A DNA stretch of 64,000 bases from Prostheceraeus crozeri (lineage: Eukaryota; Platyhelminthes; Polycladida; Euryleptidae): assembly GCA_907163375.1 (NCBI GenBank), contig CAJQUW010015575.1, positions 1-64,000 on the forward strand, read 5' to 3'. How positions within the stretch are numbered: the first letter of the stretch is position 1; each line of letters starts with the position of its first letter. The notes below the pieces were generated by a model, which did not search any database, was not told the DNA's origin, and was given only the letters and a program-made list of their open reading frames with translations. Made by a program: the position numbers and the translations under genes. Below, one piece after another: positions 11,621 to 23,833 of the stretch.

Positions 11621-11879
11621 GACAGTGATGCGAATAAATTGATGTAAGTAGTGGGTTGTGTTGATGTTTGTAGATAAATGACAGATCAGGAGGGACGTGC
11701 AACAGAGAGCACTGACCGAATGCCAGTGAACAGATTGCTACGACATTCTGTTCTCCCAGCGCCCTACTTTTTCCTACTTCCTATTTATTTGATAAGGGTT
11801 CTATTTTTCTTATTCTTGCATCACTGATGTAAGTACTTGTTTGACTCGATGTTTGATAGGCACAGCTCTTTTCTACTCA

Positions 11880-12208
11880 GAACGAATTTGATCATTTTTC
11901 ATTGTCATTGAGTGATCATTTGAGAACTTTTCTAATGGGCAGCGCTAATAGTGATGATTTTAGAGAGAAGATAGCTCATGCAATCGAAGAGTCAAAACTG
12001 CGTTCATCTGGTCTTCTAATGCTTGGTAGTGACTGTCGCAAGCAAACCAGTCTGGGGGAAAGTGAGTGATCAAGCGGCAGATGCCTACGATTACGGTCAG
12101 CTCAATGCTGCTGCTTCTGTCCTACACAGGTTTCATGCTGGATTTTCAAAAGGACCTCCGGTGATCGGTTGTAATGCCGCCGAATTAAACAAAGAAATTC
12201 TTGAGTGA
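11880..12208 (+). CDS. Unrecognised short ORF region (unit B)
   Basis: Co-linear with the unit A region. The distal frame (12023-12208) is intact here through KEILE and a stop, and the proximal block (DHFSLSLSDHL) is present. No family is recognised; whether it is translated is unknown. Confidence 0.2.
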
Positions 12209-13037
12209 CTTCAACTATGAACTTCAAGGCTTTGAATCTGCATGATTTTCAGGTGAGGCTTAGAGGCAAAAGAAAGAGAAGTAGCGATAAAAGAAAGACC
12301 TCTCGGAAACTGCGGAGAAGTTGTAGAATGCTGCAACTCTAAACGTGTAGGCCATGATGATTGACCTAGTTGCAAACCCAGTAAAACAACACAAGTTGAA
12401 TTTTTAGAGACGAGGTTAATGCGGAGGATGATTTGTAGAAAAATAGGTTGACAATCATTGGTGGAAGCATTCATTCATTCAGAAGGGACTTAGTAGTACA
12501 CAATGTTCTTGTAGGTTGCTGTGACGTTCCTTTTGATTTTTTGAACATTTCTTGGATTGAAGCGTTATTTTTTATTCCTTACTTTTGAATCATCGATTAG
12601 CGGCTCTGTTCATTGAATACAAGTTTCTACCAAAGCGATGCTTCGGTATATGGGCTTCTGTTGGATTTCATTCAGTGGAATGATTGACAGCTATCTAGAA
12701 ATATGACGTACTGCATTTTTATGGCATTCTTATCTGTTAAATGCCATGCAAGATAATTTTCCCTCCTGAATTTTCAATTTTTTCTTTCGGAAACTTGTTT
12801 TTCCTGTGCTTTTCAAAAAGTTTCCATTTTTCATAGAGCGCTGGAAGGACTAGATGTTGTAAGTTCAAAAACGAAAAGAAGCTTCTTATCAGTAAAATGA
12901 AACGTAAAGATTTTTAACAGAATCAGAATTTCAGTTTTCAATGATTTATGATTGATATCAGATTGGTTCGTTAAGATGATGCTTGATGTGCGTTTAGAAG
13001 TTGTTTCCTTTTGTCGTTTCAGTTCCTCAGGGGAAGA

Positions 13038-14237
13038 ATGTTGGTAGTGAAACCTGAAGCCAGAAAATGCAATTGTGAGTCGTGTGAGAAGTCCTTAGGC
13101 AGTTCAAGTAGTTTGGCAAGCCATCGACGGTCCGACACAGGAGACAAGCCGTTCACTTGTGAATCGAGCGGGAATTCGCTTGCAGACTCAGGTGCCTTGA
13201 TAAGCCATCGGCAGATACACACAGGTGACAGGTCGTTCATTTGTGAGTTGTGTGGGAAGTCATTTACCCGTTCATCAGGTTTGATTAGACATCGGCGAAT
13301 GCACACAGGAGAAAGGCCATTTATTTGTGAGTCGTGTGGGAAGTCATTTGCCCGTTCACATGATTTGACAACTCATCGTCGAACGCACACAGGTGACAGA
13401 CCGTTCATCTGTGAGTCGTGTGGGGAGTCGTTTGCAGTTTCAGGTACTTTGATAAGGCATCGGCGAACTCACACAGGTGACAGGCCGTTCATTTGTGAGT
13501 CGTGTGGGAAGTCGTTTTCGGATTCCAGTAATTTGGTAAATCATCGGCGAATACACACAGGAGACAGGCCGTACGTTTGTGAGTCGTGCGGGAAGTCATT
13601 TACCTATTCAAGTAAATTGGCGAGGCATCGGCGAATACACACAGGAGAAAGGCCATTCATTTGTGAGTCGTGTGGGAAGTCATTTGCCCGTTCAGATGAT
13701 TTGACAACTCATCGTCGAACGCACACAGGTGACAGACCGTTCACTTGTGAGTCGTGTGGGGAGTCGTTTGCAGTTTCAGGTACTTTGATAAAGCATCGGC
13801 GAACGCACACAGGTGACAGGCCGTTCATTTGTGAGTCGTGCGGGAAGTCATTTGCCAGTTCAAGTAGCTTAAGGAGGCATCAGAGAATACACACAGGGGA
13901 CAGACCGTTCATTTGTGGCTCATGCGGTAGGTCATTTACCAATTCAAGTAATTTGGCAATCCATCGGCGAAAACACACAGGTGACAGGCCGTTCACCTGT
14001 GAGTCGTGCGGGAAGTCATTTGTCCGTTCAGACGATTTGGCAAAGCATCGGCGAATACACACAGGTGACAGGCCGTTCATTTGTGAGTCGTGTGGGAAGT
14101 CATTTGCCAATTCAAGTGACTTGACAAAGCATCGGCGATTACACACAGGAGACAGACCGTTCAGTTGTGATTCATGCGGGAAGTCGTTTTCGGATTCCAG
14201 TAATTTTGTAAAGCATCGGCGAATACACAGCAGGTGA
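13038..14237 (+). CDS. C2H2 poly-zinc-finger protein, 14 fingers (unit B)
   Basis: A 399-residue array of 14 fingers and nothing else. Finger 1 keeps CESC but has Asp for the final His; finger 2 has CESS for CxxC; fingers 3-14 are canonical. The start ATG lies 15 bases after the acceptor at 13021-13022, where both tttcag and ttcctcag are present. Linkers are mainly TGDRPF. The array ends [15 protein letters not shown]; the stop is a TGA revealed by an extra base in what would be the next linker (cacagcaggtga). Helix contact residues differ finger by finger (for example RSSGLIR, RSHDLTT, DSSNLVN), while the backbone is nearly constant. DNA binding is expected; the target is unknown. Confidence 0.88.
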   Translation: MLVVKPEARKCNCESCEKSLGSSSSLASHRRSDTGDKPFTCESSGNSLADSGALISHRQIHTGDRSFICELCGKSFTRSSGLIRHRRMHTGERPFICESCGKSFARSHDLTTHRRTHTGDRPFICESCGESFAVSGTLIRHRRTHTGDRPFICESCGKSFSDSSNLVNHRRIHTGDRPYVCESCGKSFTYSSKLARHRRIHTGERPFICESCGKSFARSDDLTTHRRTHTGDRPFTCESCGESFAVSGTLIKHRRTHTGDRPFICESCGKSFASSSSLRRHQRIHTGDRPFICGSCGRSFTNSSNLAIHRRKHTGDRPFTCESCGKSFVRSDDLAKHRRIHTGDRPFICESCGKSFANSSDLTKHRRLHTGDRPFSCDSCGKSFSDSSNFVKHRRIHSR

Positions 14238-14403
14238 CAGGCCGTTCATTTGTGAGTCGTGTGGGAAGTCATTTGCCAATTCAAGTGACTTGACAAAGCA
14301 TCAGCGATTACACACAGGAGACAGACCGTTCAGTTGTGATTCATGCGGGAAGTCGTTTTCGGATTCCTGTAATTTTGTAAAGCATCGGCGAATACACAGC
14401 AGG
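14066..14403 (+). repeat. Two tandem 169-bp double-finger repeats spanning the stop
   Basis: The last two fingers (14066-14234) are repeated once at 14235-14403 with only two or so base changes. The period is 169, two 84-base fingers plus one extra base, so the second copy lies beyond the stop and in another frame. Only the first copy is translated. Confidence 0.85.
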
Positions 14404-15283
14404 TGACAGACCGTTCACTTGTGAGTCGTGCGGGAGGTTGTTAGCGTTTCAAGTAATTTGTATTTCATCAGCGGAAGCACCATGAATAAGAAGTGTCGAA
14501 GACAAGTCATCTTTGAGTTGTTCTGTAATTTGGTAACAAATCGGTAGACGGCAGCGGACCTAAAAAACTTATCTGCTAACTGTTAAAAATTATCTAGCAA
14601 ATGACGAAGAACTCGAGTGTGCATTGGCTAAATTTGAAATATTGACATGAGAAATTATTGGTTGGATTTAGTCATGAGACGTTGATTTGGAGATTTGTGT
14701 GATTTATAACTATGTTAACGATTTTCTCGGAGATTGTGTAGATTGTGATTTAGTGCTGTAATGAAGAGAATTGCTAGAATCTATTCATTTTCACTTTTGT
14801 GCATGTATGGTGGTAATACTTCGAAGGGAACATTCATCATAAAAGGTTCTGATGGTAGAAATTACGTTCCTTGTTCACCAGCACATCAAGCGTACATATC
14901 AAAAGCAGTATTCCCATTTCTGTTTTGCGAAAATTATTGAGAAAAATTGTTTTCGAAGAAGAAAATATGATCGCCGAAATTAATCGATTAAAAGCCATTT
15001 TGGTTGGATGTCTTTGATTTGAAATTCCTTTTTTCATGTTTTTCAGTAATCACAGAAATCCGAGGTTGAAAGTAATAGGAATGTCATTCCTTTGACAAGA
15101 GCATCAATGATCCGAATATATTTAATAATATTTTTTCTTTCCCTACCTGCCTTTAATTTTTATTTTCGGTTATGTTCTGCTATGTTTCCTCAGGTGAGGA
15201 GAGACCTTCCATGTCGTACATTCGATGGGGTTGGCCTGGCCCCGGCATGTGGTATAGGTTGGAGGTTGGGGTGCCGAAACCTG

Positions 15284-18220
15284 CTATGAGCCATGAACGA
15301 AGCTAGGGGTGATGCTTAAAAACAGCTTTCGTCTCTCCTTGAAATTTATTGACCAGATTGAAATAATTAATTAAAAGATATGTACAACCCCTACGCGTTT
15401 CGAGCGTTCGCTCTTCCTCAGGGGGTAATTACCCCCTGAGGAAGAGCGAACGCTCGAAACGCGTAGGGGTTGTACATATCTTTTAATTAATTATTTTAAT
15501 CTGGTCAATAAATTTCAAGGAGAGACGAAAGCTGTTTTTAAGCATCAACTCAAGTATGAAGAACCTCCTGTTGGCGACCATCCTGGAAGCTAGGGGTTAC
15601 TGAATGAAAAGTAACAAATTAGTAAAAAAGTAAATAAATAAAATGAAAAAACAGATCTTCTAATCTGATAAAGCTGTCCCCATCAGAAACCTGTTCGCAC
15701 GGCTCTTGAAAGTATCAAGATTGTATTGGTCAGGGAAAGTGGTCTGGGGAAGCTGATTCCAAAGCTGTGCCGTGCGAACAAAAAAAGCTTTTCGAGCGAC
15801 TCACAGTACGTATGCGTTTTAGGTTCACATGATAGCATGTGAGTGCGCTAGCTCTGCGTTTGCTTGTGGGGAAGATCTTAGGTTAGGGTACGCACTCATT
15901 TACTGCAGAGCTGCTTCTACCGAAATAGTACCTGTAGAAGAGAATGAGTTAAGCAGCATCCCGTCTGACGGAGAGCGGCTGCAACTTGCTAGCAAGTTTT
16001 TACCCATGAGATTCTTGACACGTTTCTCAACCCGTTCAAGGAGGTTCAGATGCGTTTGTGGGGCGCCTGTACACAGATGACAACAATACTCCATCAGAGG
16101 ACGAATAGTGGACTTGTAAAGATAGCAGACAGTCTGTGGTGGAAGATAGCTGCTGGCACGATAGAGACTACCAATGCGTTGAGCTGCCTGCTTGCTAATG
16201 GATTGGATGTACGGTTTCCATGACGAGTCTTTCGTAACCGCCAATCCAAGGAAGGAGATGGAATCTTGTTCTTTGATCATATTATCTGACATCTTAATGC
16301 TATGATCATCATCATCTCCTTGCAGAATACTCTGAGTTTTTGAAGGATTGAAGGAAACAAGCCAATTGGCTTCCCATTCTGAGACTTTGCGTAAGTCTTC
16401 ATTAAGAACTTCGCATAGCTGCTGACGTTGCTGAGTGTTCTTAGCAAGTCGCTCATTGGAATTGAGGAGTATATGAAGAAGATATATGTATGAAGACTTC
16501 AGATATCTGCTGGTCACTAAGGAAAGAAGCAAGGAGTTTGTGGAGTTGATCAGCAGCTCCATAGGACTTTAGCTTCCTAAGGAGTCCCTGATGCCAGACT
16601 TTATCGAATGCCTTGGCAATATCCAAGGCAACTGATCTCGTCTCACCTTGTCTGTCAAGGACACGACTCACATGTTCAGTGACATATGAAAGAAGATCTG
16701 CAGTTGATCGAGAGTGCCTGAAGCCATACTGTTCTTCTGATAGAAGGTTCTGAGTTTCAAGGAAGTTAACAATGTGTTGGTTAATCACTGCTTCAAAAAT
16801 CTTGCCAGCAATTGGAAGCAGGCTGATAGGACGGTAACTAGATGGAAGAGATGAGTCAGAACCTTTCTTTGGAACTGGAACCACGGAAGCTACTTTCCAA
16901 CAAGAGGGAAACTCACCAGTGGATACACCTCTACTGAACAGTTAAGATAAAAGTGGAGAAGGCTCAGGTGAGAGATGCTTGAAGATCGAAACCGGGATGC
17001 CATCTGGTCCACTAGACTTAGAGCTATCGAGACCTGCGATGATCTTTTTGACGTTTCGGACTGTGACTGAAGGAGGACTAACTGTCTCATCAGTGCGCGT
17101 GGGAACTGGAGGTGGAATTCTAGCTCCATCGTCTAATGACGAATTCTTCGCAAACTCCTTGCAAAGAAGCTCGGCTTTGTCTGCTGAGGTTGTCGCCATA
17201 GAAGTACTGACTTCGGCATGACGAAGTGCTGGGATGGATGATTTTTTCCTATTGGTGACACTGTTGTAAATCCTCGAGAAGTCCTTAGAGCCAAGCTTTT
17301 GGGTAGCAATGGATTTGCGTACATACAAAGCGTAACGGCTGTTGGCCTGATGTATGGTTTCCTTGCAATTTCCACGTGCTGTTTTGTACAATTCAAGATT
17401 GCCAGCGCTACTGTCACGCTTATACTCATGGAAAAAGTGGTCACGCTGGCAAGTTGCAGCTGCACATTCTGGTGTAAACCAAGGTTGTGAGTGGGGCTTC
17501 ATTTGGAAAGTACGGTGAGGAATATAGGCCAACATCCCTATCTGAAGCCACTCTGTCAGTTCTTGCGCCGACTTGTGGACGTTCTCGCTCAGAATCAAAT
17601 TCTCAGCTTGAACTTGACTAAGAAAAGTGCGGAAGCCACACCAGTCTGATTTGGAGAATTGATAAACTGTTCTATGGAAGGGTGTAGACGGTGTGGAGCA
17701 AATTTGTTTGCCAGAAACTGTGATAACACAGTGATCAGACGTGGCGAGGGGAGAAGTAACCTTGTGTGAAAAATAAGTTGGATTTGAGGTGAGAAACAGG
17801 TCAAGGAGATATCCAGTATCCCCAGCTCGGTCAGGCACTCTGATAGGACAAGTGATAATTTGACTAAGGTTGTGAGAGACAGCGAAATCCTCGGCTGTCT
17901 GACCGGAGAGATCGGTGGTGCGTGAGTGCACAAGCCAGTCAACTTTGTGCACGTTGAAGTCACCAAAAACGGCACCTTCAGCGCTGGGATACTCTTGTAG
18001 AAGAGAATCGATGTTGTCAGAGAGAACATTGAAAATGTCCGTATTGGTTGATGGAGAGCGGTATAGGAAAAATAGAAGAAGAGTGGTCTTCTGTAGCGGC
18101 GCAATGAAGGCAAGATACTCATGCCTTGGATCCTCTGAGCTACAAAGCCTTCTCAAGGGAAGGCTTGTCTAGGCATAGACTCCAAGACCATGACAAGGTG
18201 CTTTATCCATCCGGTGAAAT
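15284..18220 (-). mobile_element. 5'-truncated LINE (unit B)
   Basis: Same insertion as in unit A, inherited by duplication. The endonuclease part (starting in the middle of the domain) is open through FGDFNVHKVDWLVHS and TSDHCVITVSG. The RT lacks the GVPQGS and ADD boxes, replaced by an AT-rich ~30-base join (reading SSYIYLLHILLNSNE). The extreme 3' tail is shortened and a foldback element has inserted into the 3' hairpin. The shared TAA after PLLS is present. Confidence 0.9.
15311..15585. mobile_element. Foldback element with 236-bp near-perfect palindrome
   Basis: Arms 15311-15428 and 15429-15546 are reverse complements with a single mismatch seen (gattgaaat against gattaaaat); a 39-base tail follows. 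The insert is flanked by a 12-bp direct repeat gaagctaggggt (15299-15310 and 15586-15597), a target-site duplication in the LINE 3' hairpin. Each arm contains ctgaggaagagcg, a cgctc partner and gaaac, resembling the hammerhead-type motif found at ends of Penelope-like and related retroelements. No protein is encoded. Confidence 0.85.
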
Positions 18221-18837
18221 GCACGATGTAATACTTGAATTACACAGTAATGGATCATCGTCAGTAGAAACAAAGCCTCATGACTCAAGGGCATAATGCG
18301 CTGAATACCGCTTAGATAAACATGCTAACATAATGGTTGAATGTGCCACGTTTGTATGCTTTCCAGATTCTTTAAAGTACGTGAATCGCACAGTTTTGAC
18401 ATAGGAACTGCTGTTATCAAAAGTCCGAATAGATGAGTGCTGCACAGCGCTGATATTGGCACAGCAGTATGCATTACTGCAGCATGCGCCTTTTCTGATG
18501 CATCGGCAAACTCATGAAGTTGAGAGCTAGTGCCATTGTCATCAGTAGTACATCGAGACATCTGCAAATTCACCTGACAGGCGATATCTGTTAAGATCAA
18601 AATTCGAACTATTTCAACTTCTAAATGCAAACTATAATTCGAAAAATTGGTGCAGGTATTGGTGCTACCTGGCTACGGAGTTTGTACAGCATTTCAATGA
18701 AAAACGCTAGATACCGACACTGGAAACATAATTTGTAGTGAAACTTCAAGCATTTTCCCTACATCAGCAACTGGTAAAATCGGCAAGAACCGATTTCCCT
18801 TAAAATTGATGAAAAATTTCAGAAATTACTAGGTGCT

Positions 18838-19748
18838 CCATGGGAAAGTGCTCCATTACCGATTAAGTCTGAGGAGTTTGAACACACACTTCTCCGACAC
18901 TCCACCTCTCCTACAACCGGTAAATATATTCTATTGATAGATCAACTGATTTTCACTAGAAAATTTGAATAATCAAACCCATGCCAAGAATAGAGACTTT
19001 GAAACAGAAGTAGATATAGGCCTATATGTGATTGGAGAATAGATGTCGTTCATGTTTTCGATAGATTTATGTCAATGCGACATGAAAAATGGGAAAAGTT
19101 TTTATAGTGTGTATATGGTAGGTGTATTTTGAAACCAAATTGGTCTATTTTAAATAGGATACATTTATGAAATGATACGACTGGTCTACGTTAAAAAAAC
19201 AAAATTTGCCTATTCCATGAAATATATATTACAGAAAAGAATTTCAAAGTAAGGCCCTATATATGGCAAAGATTTCTCGTTCTTTCTGGACGCAGATCTT
19301 TGCTTTGACGGTGATGAAACTGTTTCTTTTCACTGCTAATTGAACCGAGAGTGGATCCTAAACATTGCACCCTATTGTTGTTTGAGACATCATTGATTTC
19401 AAAATATGTCGTTTTAATTTAATTGACATGATATTAGTAGGTGTAGTTACAGGAGTGTGTAAGAAGCTTGCAGCAAAAATGAAACTTGAAAAAGTTGTCG
19501 CATTTACACCGGACATGTTTTGCACTACCGAAGTTGATCGAGCTTTGTAAATGATGAAGAGGCATTTGATCGAAACTGCTTTGTGTGGTCTTGACCGCCA
19601 AAATGGGCATCGTTCTTGTAGTGGTTGTATAATTACCTGTATTTGCCGGTCGTAGGAGTGGTGGAGTGTCGGAGAAGTGTATTTTCAAACTCAGTCTTAT
19701 TTAATAGAATACTATTTCACCGGTTGGAGCACAGTTCACTAGATTTTT
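18838..19748. mobile_element. Inverted-repeat element, unit C copy
   Basis: Same element. The left arm has lost about 45 bases near 18845, so only its inner part pairs with the right arm. Confidence 0.45.
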
Positions 19749-19923
19749 TGTTCTTGACATAGAAATTTAATGACTGAATTTAAAGTTTTCAAAGTATTTT
19801 CAGACAAAAGCTGTAGAAACTGTATGACAATTTTGACGATAGATAAACAAAGCCGAAATGATGGCATGATAAACATATCAGATCATTTTTACCACAATGA
19901 ATCCCGTACCACCGACTAATGCA

Positions 19924-20640
19924 CTATCTACGACAGGCCTTGTTCAAAACGTCATTGACTTGTGACTCCCAACTGAGAGTTGCTGTGAGAGAAAAAGCAA
20001 GAATGCGGAGAATGTGAACTCCTTCGAGATCAACAGAAATAGGAGAAGAATATAAAATATAACTAGGTATAATCATTTCTTTATATTTGTGTATGCTGAA
20101 GGAAAGCACTGCTCTCGAGAATACCACTTCATTATCTGACATGCACCATAAAGTTTGAGTGGTGCGTTCTATAGTTTCGACAATCGTTAAATCGTTCGCA
20201 TATTTGACACATTCTAAATGAAGTCAACTTAAGTTAATTGACCCTATGAAAGCTCAATATACATCGGGTTCATCACTGATCCCTGTGGAACGCCTGACGG
20301 GATCGATGGGCCGCAACTCCCATTAAGTTTTGCACAGTTCGCTCGAGAAGCAAGAAATGACAGCTTCCACTTGAGAAATCCATGATTAAGTCCCGTGGAA
20401 TTCAAGAATTTGCTCAATCGGAGCTGCTGTAAATGATCAAGCGCGTTTGATATGTTCTAACATAATACTCGAACTGCAACAACACTTCCACTATTCAAAG
20501 GCGAAGATATATGGGCCTGAATGGCGACTAAAGCACTGGTAGTTGATCCATGAGGTCGGTAAGCGTTTTTGAACGCAAATGGTGTGCGACCATGAACCCT
20601 CGGAAATAAGTTGCGGGGCATTAGTTCAGCAGTCGACAGT
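19924..20640 (-). pseudogene. Fossil RT, unit C copy
   Basis: Same fossil. A base change in the catalytic box turns YADD into YAND here. It shares the small deletions of unit B upstream of box 4. Confidence 0.75.
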
Positions 20641-20862
20641 GATGCGAATAAATTGATGTAAGTAGTGGGTTGTGTTGATGTTTGTAGATAAATGACAGAT
20701 CAGGAGGGACGTGCAACAGAGAGCACTGACCGAATGCCAGTGAACAGATTGCTACGACATTCTGTTCTCCCAGCTCCCTACTTTTTCCTACTTCCTATTT
20801 ATTTGATAAAGGTTCTATTTTTCTTATTCTTGCATCACTGATGTAAGTACTTGTTTGACTCG

Positions 20863-21075
20863 ATGTTTGATATGCACAGCTCTTTTCTACTCAGAACGAA
20901 TGTCGCAAGCAAACCAGTCTGGGGGAAAGTGAGTGATCAAGCGGCAGATGCCTACGATTACGGTCAGCTCAATGCTGCTGCTTCTGTCCTACACAGGTTT
21001 CATGCTGGATTTTCAAAAGGACCTCCAGTGATCGGTTGGAATGCCGCGGAATTAAACAAAGAAATTCTTCAGTGA
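20863..21075 (+). CDS. Unrecognised 70-aa ORF (unit C)
   Basis: An ATG-started ORF made by the precise loss of about 140 bases that are present in A and B. It begins MFDMHSSFLLRTN and joins directly to the SKPVWGKVSDQAAD block, ending KEILQ. The middle part carries Asp/Ala-rich and Gly-Pro segments, with no signal peptide or transmembrane helix. No known domain recognised. The same junction occurs in unit D. The strong donor-like site GTGAGT inside it is an argument against simple translation. Confidence 0.25.
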   Translation: MFDMHSSFLLRTNVASKPVWGKVSDQAADAYDYGQLNAAASVLHRFHAGFSKGPPVIGWNAAELNKEILQ

Positions 21076-21907
21076 CTTCAACTATGAACTTCAAGGCTTT
21101 GAATCTGCATGATTTTCAGGTGAGGCTTAGAGGCAAAAGAAAGAGAAGTAGCGATAAAAGAAAGAGCTCTCGGAAACTGCGGAGAAGTTGTAGAATGCTG
21201 CAACTCTAAACGTGTAGGCCATGATGATTGACCTAGTTGCAAACCTAGTAAAACAACACAAGTTGAATTTTTAGAGACGAGGTTAATGCGGAGGATGATT
21301 TGTAGAAAAATAAGTTGACAATCATTGGTGGAAGCATTCATTCATTCAGAAGGGACTTAGTAGTACACAATGTTCTTGTAGGTTGCTGTGACGTTCCTTT
21401 TGATTTTTTGAACATTTCTTGGATTGAAGCGTTATTTTTTATTCCTTACTTTTGAATCATCGATTAGCGGCTCTGTTCATTGAATACAAGTTTCTACCAA
21501 AGCGATGCTTCGGTATATGGGCTTCTGTTGGATTTCATTCAGTGGAATGATTGACAGCTATCTAGAAATATGACGTACTGCATTTTTATGGCATTCTTAT
21601 CTGTTAAATGCCATGCAAGATAATTATCCCTCCTGAATTTTCAATTTTTTCTTTCGGAAACTTGTTTTTCCTGTGCTTTTCAAAAAGTTTCCATTTTTCA
21701 TGGAGCGTAGGAAGGACTAGATGTCGTAAGTTCAAAAACGATAAGAAGCTTCTTCTTATCAGTAAAATGAAACGTAAAGATTTTTTACGGAATCAGAATT
21801 TCAGTTTTCAATGATTTATGACTGATATCAGTTTGGTTCGTTAAGATGATGCTTGATGTGCGTTTAGAAGTTGTTTCCTTTTGTCGTTTGAGTTCCTCAG
21901 GGGAAGA

Positions 21908-22945
21908 ATGTTGGTGGTGAAACCTGAAGCCAGAAAATGCAATTGTGAGTCGTCTTCGTGTGAGAAGTCCTTAGGCAGTTCAAGTAGTTTGGCAAGCCAT
22001 CGATGGTCTGACACAGGAGACAAGCCGTTCACTTGTGAATCGAGCGGGAATTCGCTTGCAGACTCAGGTGCCTTGATAAGCCATCGGCAGATACACACAG
22101 GTGACAGGTCGTTCATTTGTGAGTTGTGTGGGAAGTCATTTACCCGTTCAGAAGGCTTGATTAGTCATCGGCGAATACACACAGGAGAAAGGCCATTCAT
22201 TTGTGAGTCGTGTGGGAAGTCGTTTGCAGTTTCAGGTACTTTGATAAAGCATCGGCGAATACACACAGGTGACAGACCGTTCATTTGTGAGTCGTGCGGG
22301 AAGTCATTTGCCAGTTCAAGTAGCTTAAGGAGGCATCAGAGAATACACACAGGAGACAGGCCGTACGTTTGTGAGTCGTGCGGGAAGTCGTTTTCGGATT
22401 CCAGTAATTTGGTAGCGCATCGGCGAAAACACACAGGAGACAGACCGTTCATTTGTGGCTCATGCGGTAAGTCATTTACCAATTCAAGTAATTTGGCAAG
22501 CCATCGGCGAATGCACACAGGAGACAGACCGTTCATTTGTGAGTCATGCGGGAAGTCATTTACCGATTCAAGTAGGTTATGGAGGCACCGGAGAATACAC
22601 ACAGGAGACAGGCCGTTCATTTGTGATTCATGCGGAAAGTCATTTACCAATTCAAGTCACTTGGCAAGCCATAAGCGAAAACACACAGGTGACAGGCCGT
22701 TCATCTGTGAGTCGTGCGGGAAGTCATTTACCGATTCAAGTAACTTGAGGAGGCATCGGAGAATACACACAGGAGACAGGCCGTTCATTTGTGAGTCTTG
22801 TGGGAAGTCGTTTGTTGATTCAAGTCAATTGGCGAGGCATCGGCGAATACACACAGGAGAAAGGCCGTTCATTTGTGAGCCGTGTGGGAAGTCATTTGCC
22901 CGTTCAGAAGGCTTGATTAATCATCGGCGAATACACACCAGGTGA
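21908..22945 (+). CDS. C2H2 poly-zinc-finger protein, 12 fingers (unit C)
   Basis: A 345-residue chain of 12 fingers. Finger 1 (CESSSC, final Asp) and finger 2 (CESSGNS) are degenerate; fingers 3-12 are canonical. The start is the ATG at 21908; the preceding intron ends tttgag, with ttcctcag eight to ten bases on as the likely acceptor. Linkers are mostly TGDRPF. The array ends [15 protein letters not shown] and stop, the stop again from an extra base in the final linker (cacaccaggtga). Finger order matches unit A except that A fingers 4 and 9 are absent here. It is the intact reference for the frameshifts in unit A. Expected nuclear DNA-binding protein of unknown target. Confidence 0.88.
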   Translation: MLVVKPEARKCNCESSSCEKSLGSSSSLASHRWSDTGDKPFTCESSGNSLADSGALISHRQIHTGDRSFICELCGKSFTRSEGLISHRRIHTGERPFICESCGKSFAVSGTLIKHRRIHTGDRPFICESCGKSFASSSSLRRHQRIHTGDRPYVCESCGKSFSDSSNLVAHRRKHTGDRPFICGSCGKSFTNSSNLASHRRMHTGDRPFICESCGKSFTDSSRLWRHRRIHTGDRPFICDSCGKSFTNSSHLASHKRKHTGDRPFICESCGKSFTDSSNLRRHRRIHTGDRPFICESCGKSFVDSSQLARHRRIHTGERPFICEPCGKSFARSEGLINHRRIHTR

Positions 22946-23833
22946 CAGACCGTTCATCTGCGAGTCGTGCGGGAGGTCGTTGGCAGTTTCAAGTAATTTG
23001 TATTTCATCAGCGGATGCACCATGAATAAGAAGTGTCGAAGACAAGTCATCTTTGAGTTGTTCTGTAATTTGGTAACAAATCGGTAGACGGCAGCGGACC
23101 TAAAAAACTTATCTGCTAACTGTTAAAAATTATCTAGCAAATGACGAAGAACTCGAGTGTGCATTGGCTAAATTAGAAATATTGACATGAGAAATTATTG
23201 GTTAGATTTAGTCATGAGACGTTGATTTGGAGATTTGTGTGATTTATAATTATGTTAACGATTTTCTCGGAGATTGTGTAGATTGTGATTTAGTGCTGTA
23301 ATGAAGAGAATTGCTGGAATCTATTCATTTTCACTTTTGTGCATGTATGGTGGTAATACTTCGAAGGGAACATTCATCATAAAAGGTTCTGATGGTAGAA
23401 ATTACGTTCCTTGTTCACCAGCACATCAAGCGCACATATCAACAGCAATATTCCCATTTCTGTTTTGCGAAAATTATTGAGAAAAATTGTTTTCGAAGAA
23501 GAAAATATGATCGCCGAAATTAATTGATTAAAAGCCATTTTGGTTGGATGTCTTAGATTTGAAATTCCTTTTTTCATGCTTTTCAGGAATCACAGAAATC
23601 CGAGGTTGAAAGTAATAGGAATGCCATTCCTTTGACAAGAGCATCAATGATCCGAATATATTTAATAACATTTTTTCTTTCCCTACCTGCCTTTAATTTT
23701 TATTTTCGGTTAGGTTCTGCTATGTTTCCTCAGGTGAGGACAGACCTTCCATGTCGTACATTCGATGTGGTTGGCCTGGCCCCGGCATGTGGTATAGGTT
23801 GGAGTTTGGGGTGCCGAAACCTGCATCAGTTTA

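Larger units (their letters stand above)
9320..18367. repeat. Tandem unit B of zinc-finger cluster
   Basis: Co-linear with unit A, with two structural differences. The spacer after the LINE is missing, so the unit is shorter. A foldback element sits in the LINE 3' end at 15311-15585. The zinc-finger array ends with a different finger set from A and C. Confidence 0.93.

Noticed and set aside
15415..15450. Canonical hammerhead ribozyme in the palindrome
   Set aside because: The core has an extra A after CTGAGGA and the outer stems do not form the standard three-way junction by eye, so I call it hammerhead-like only.
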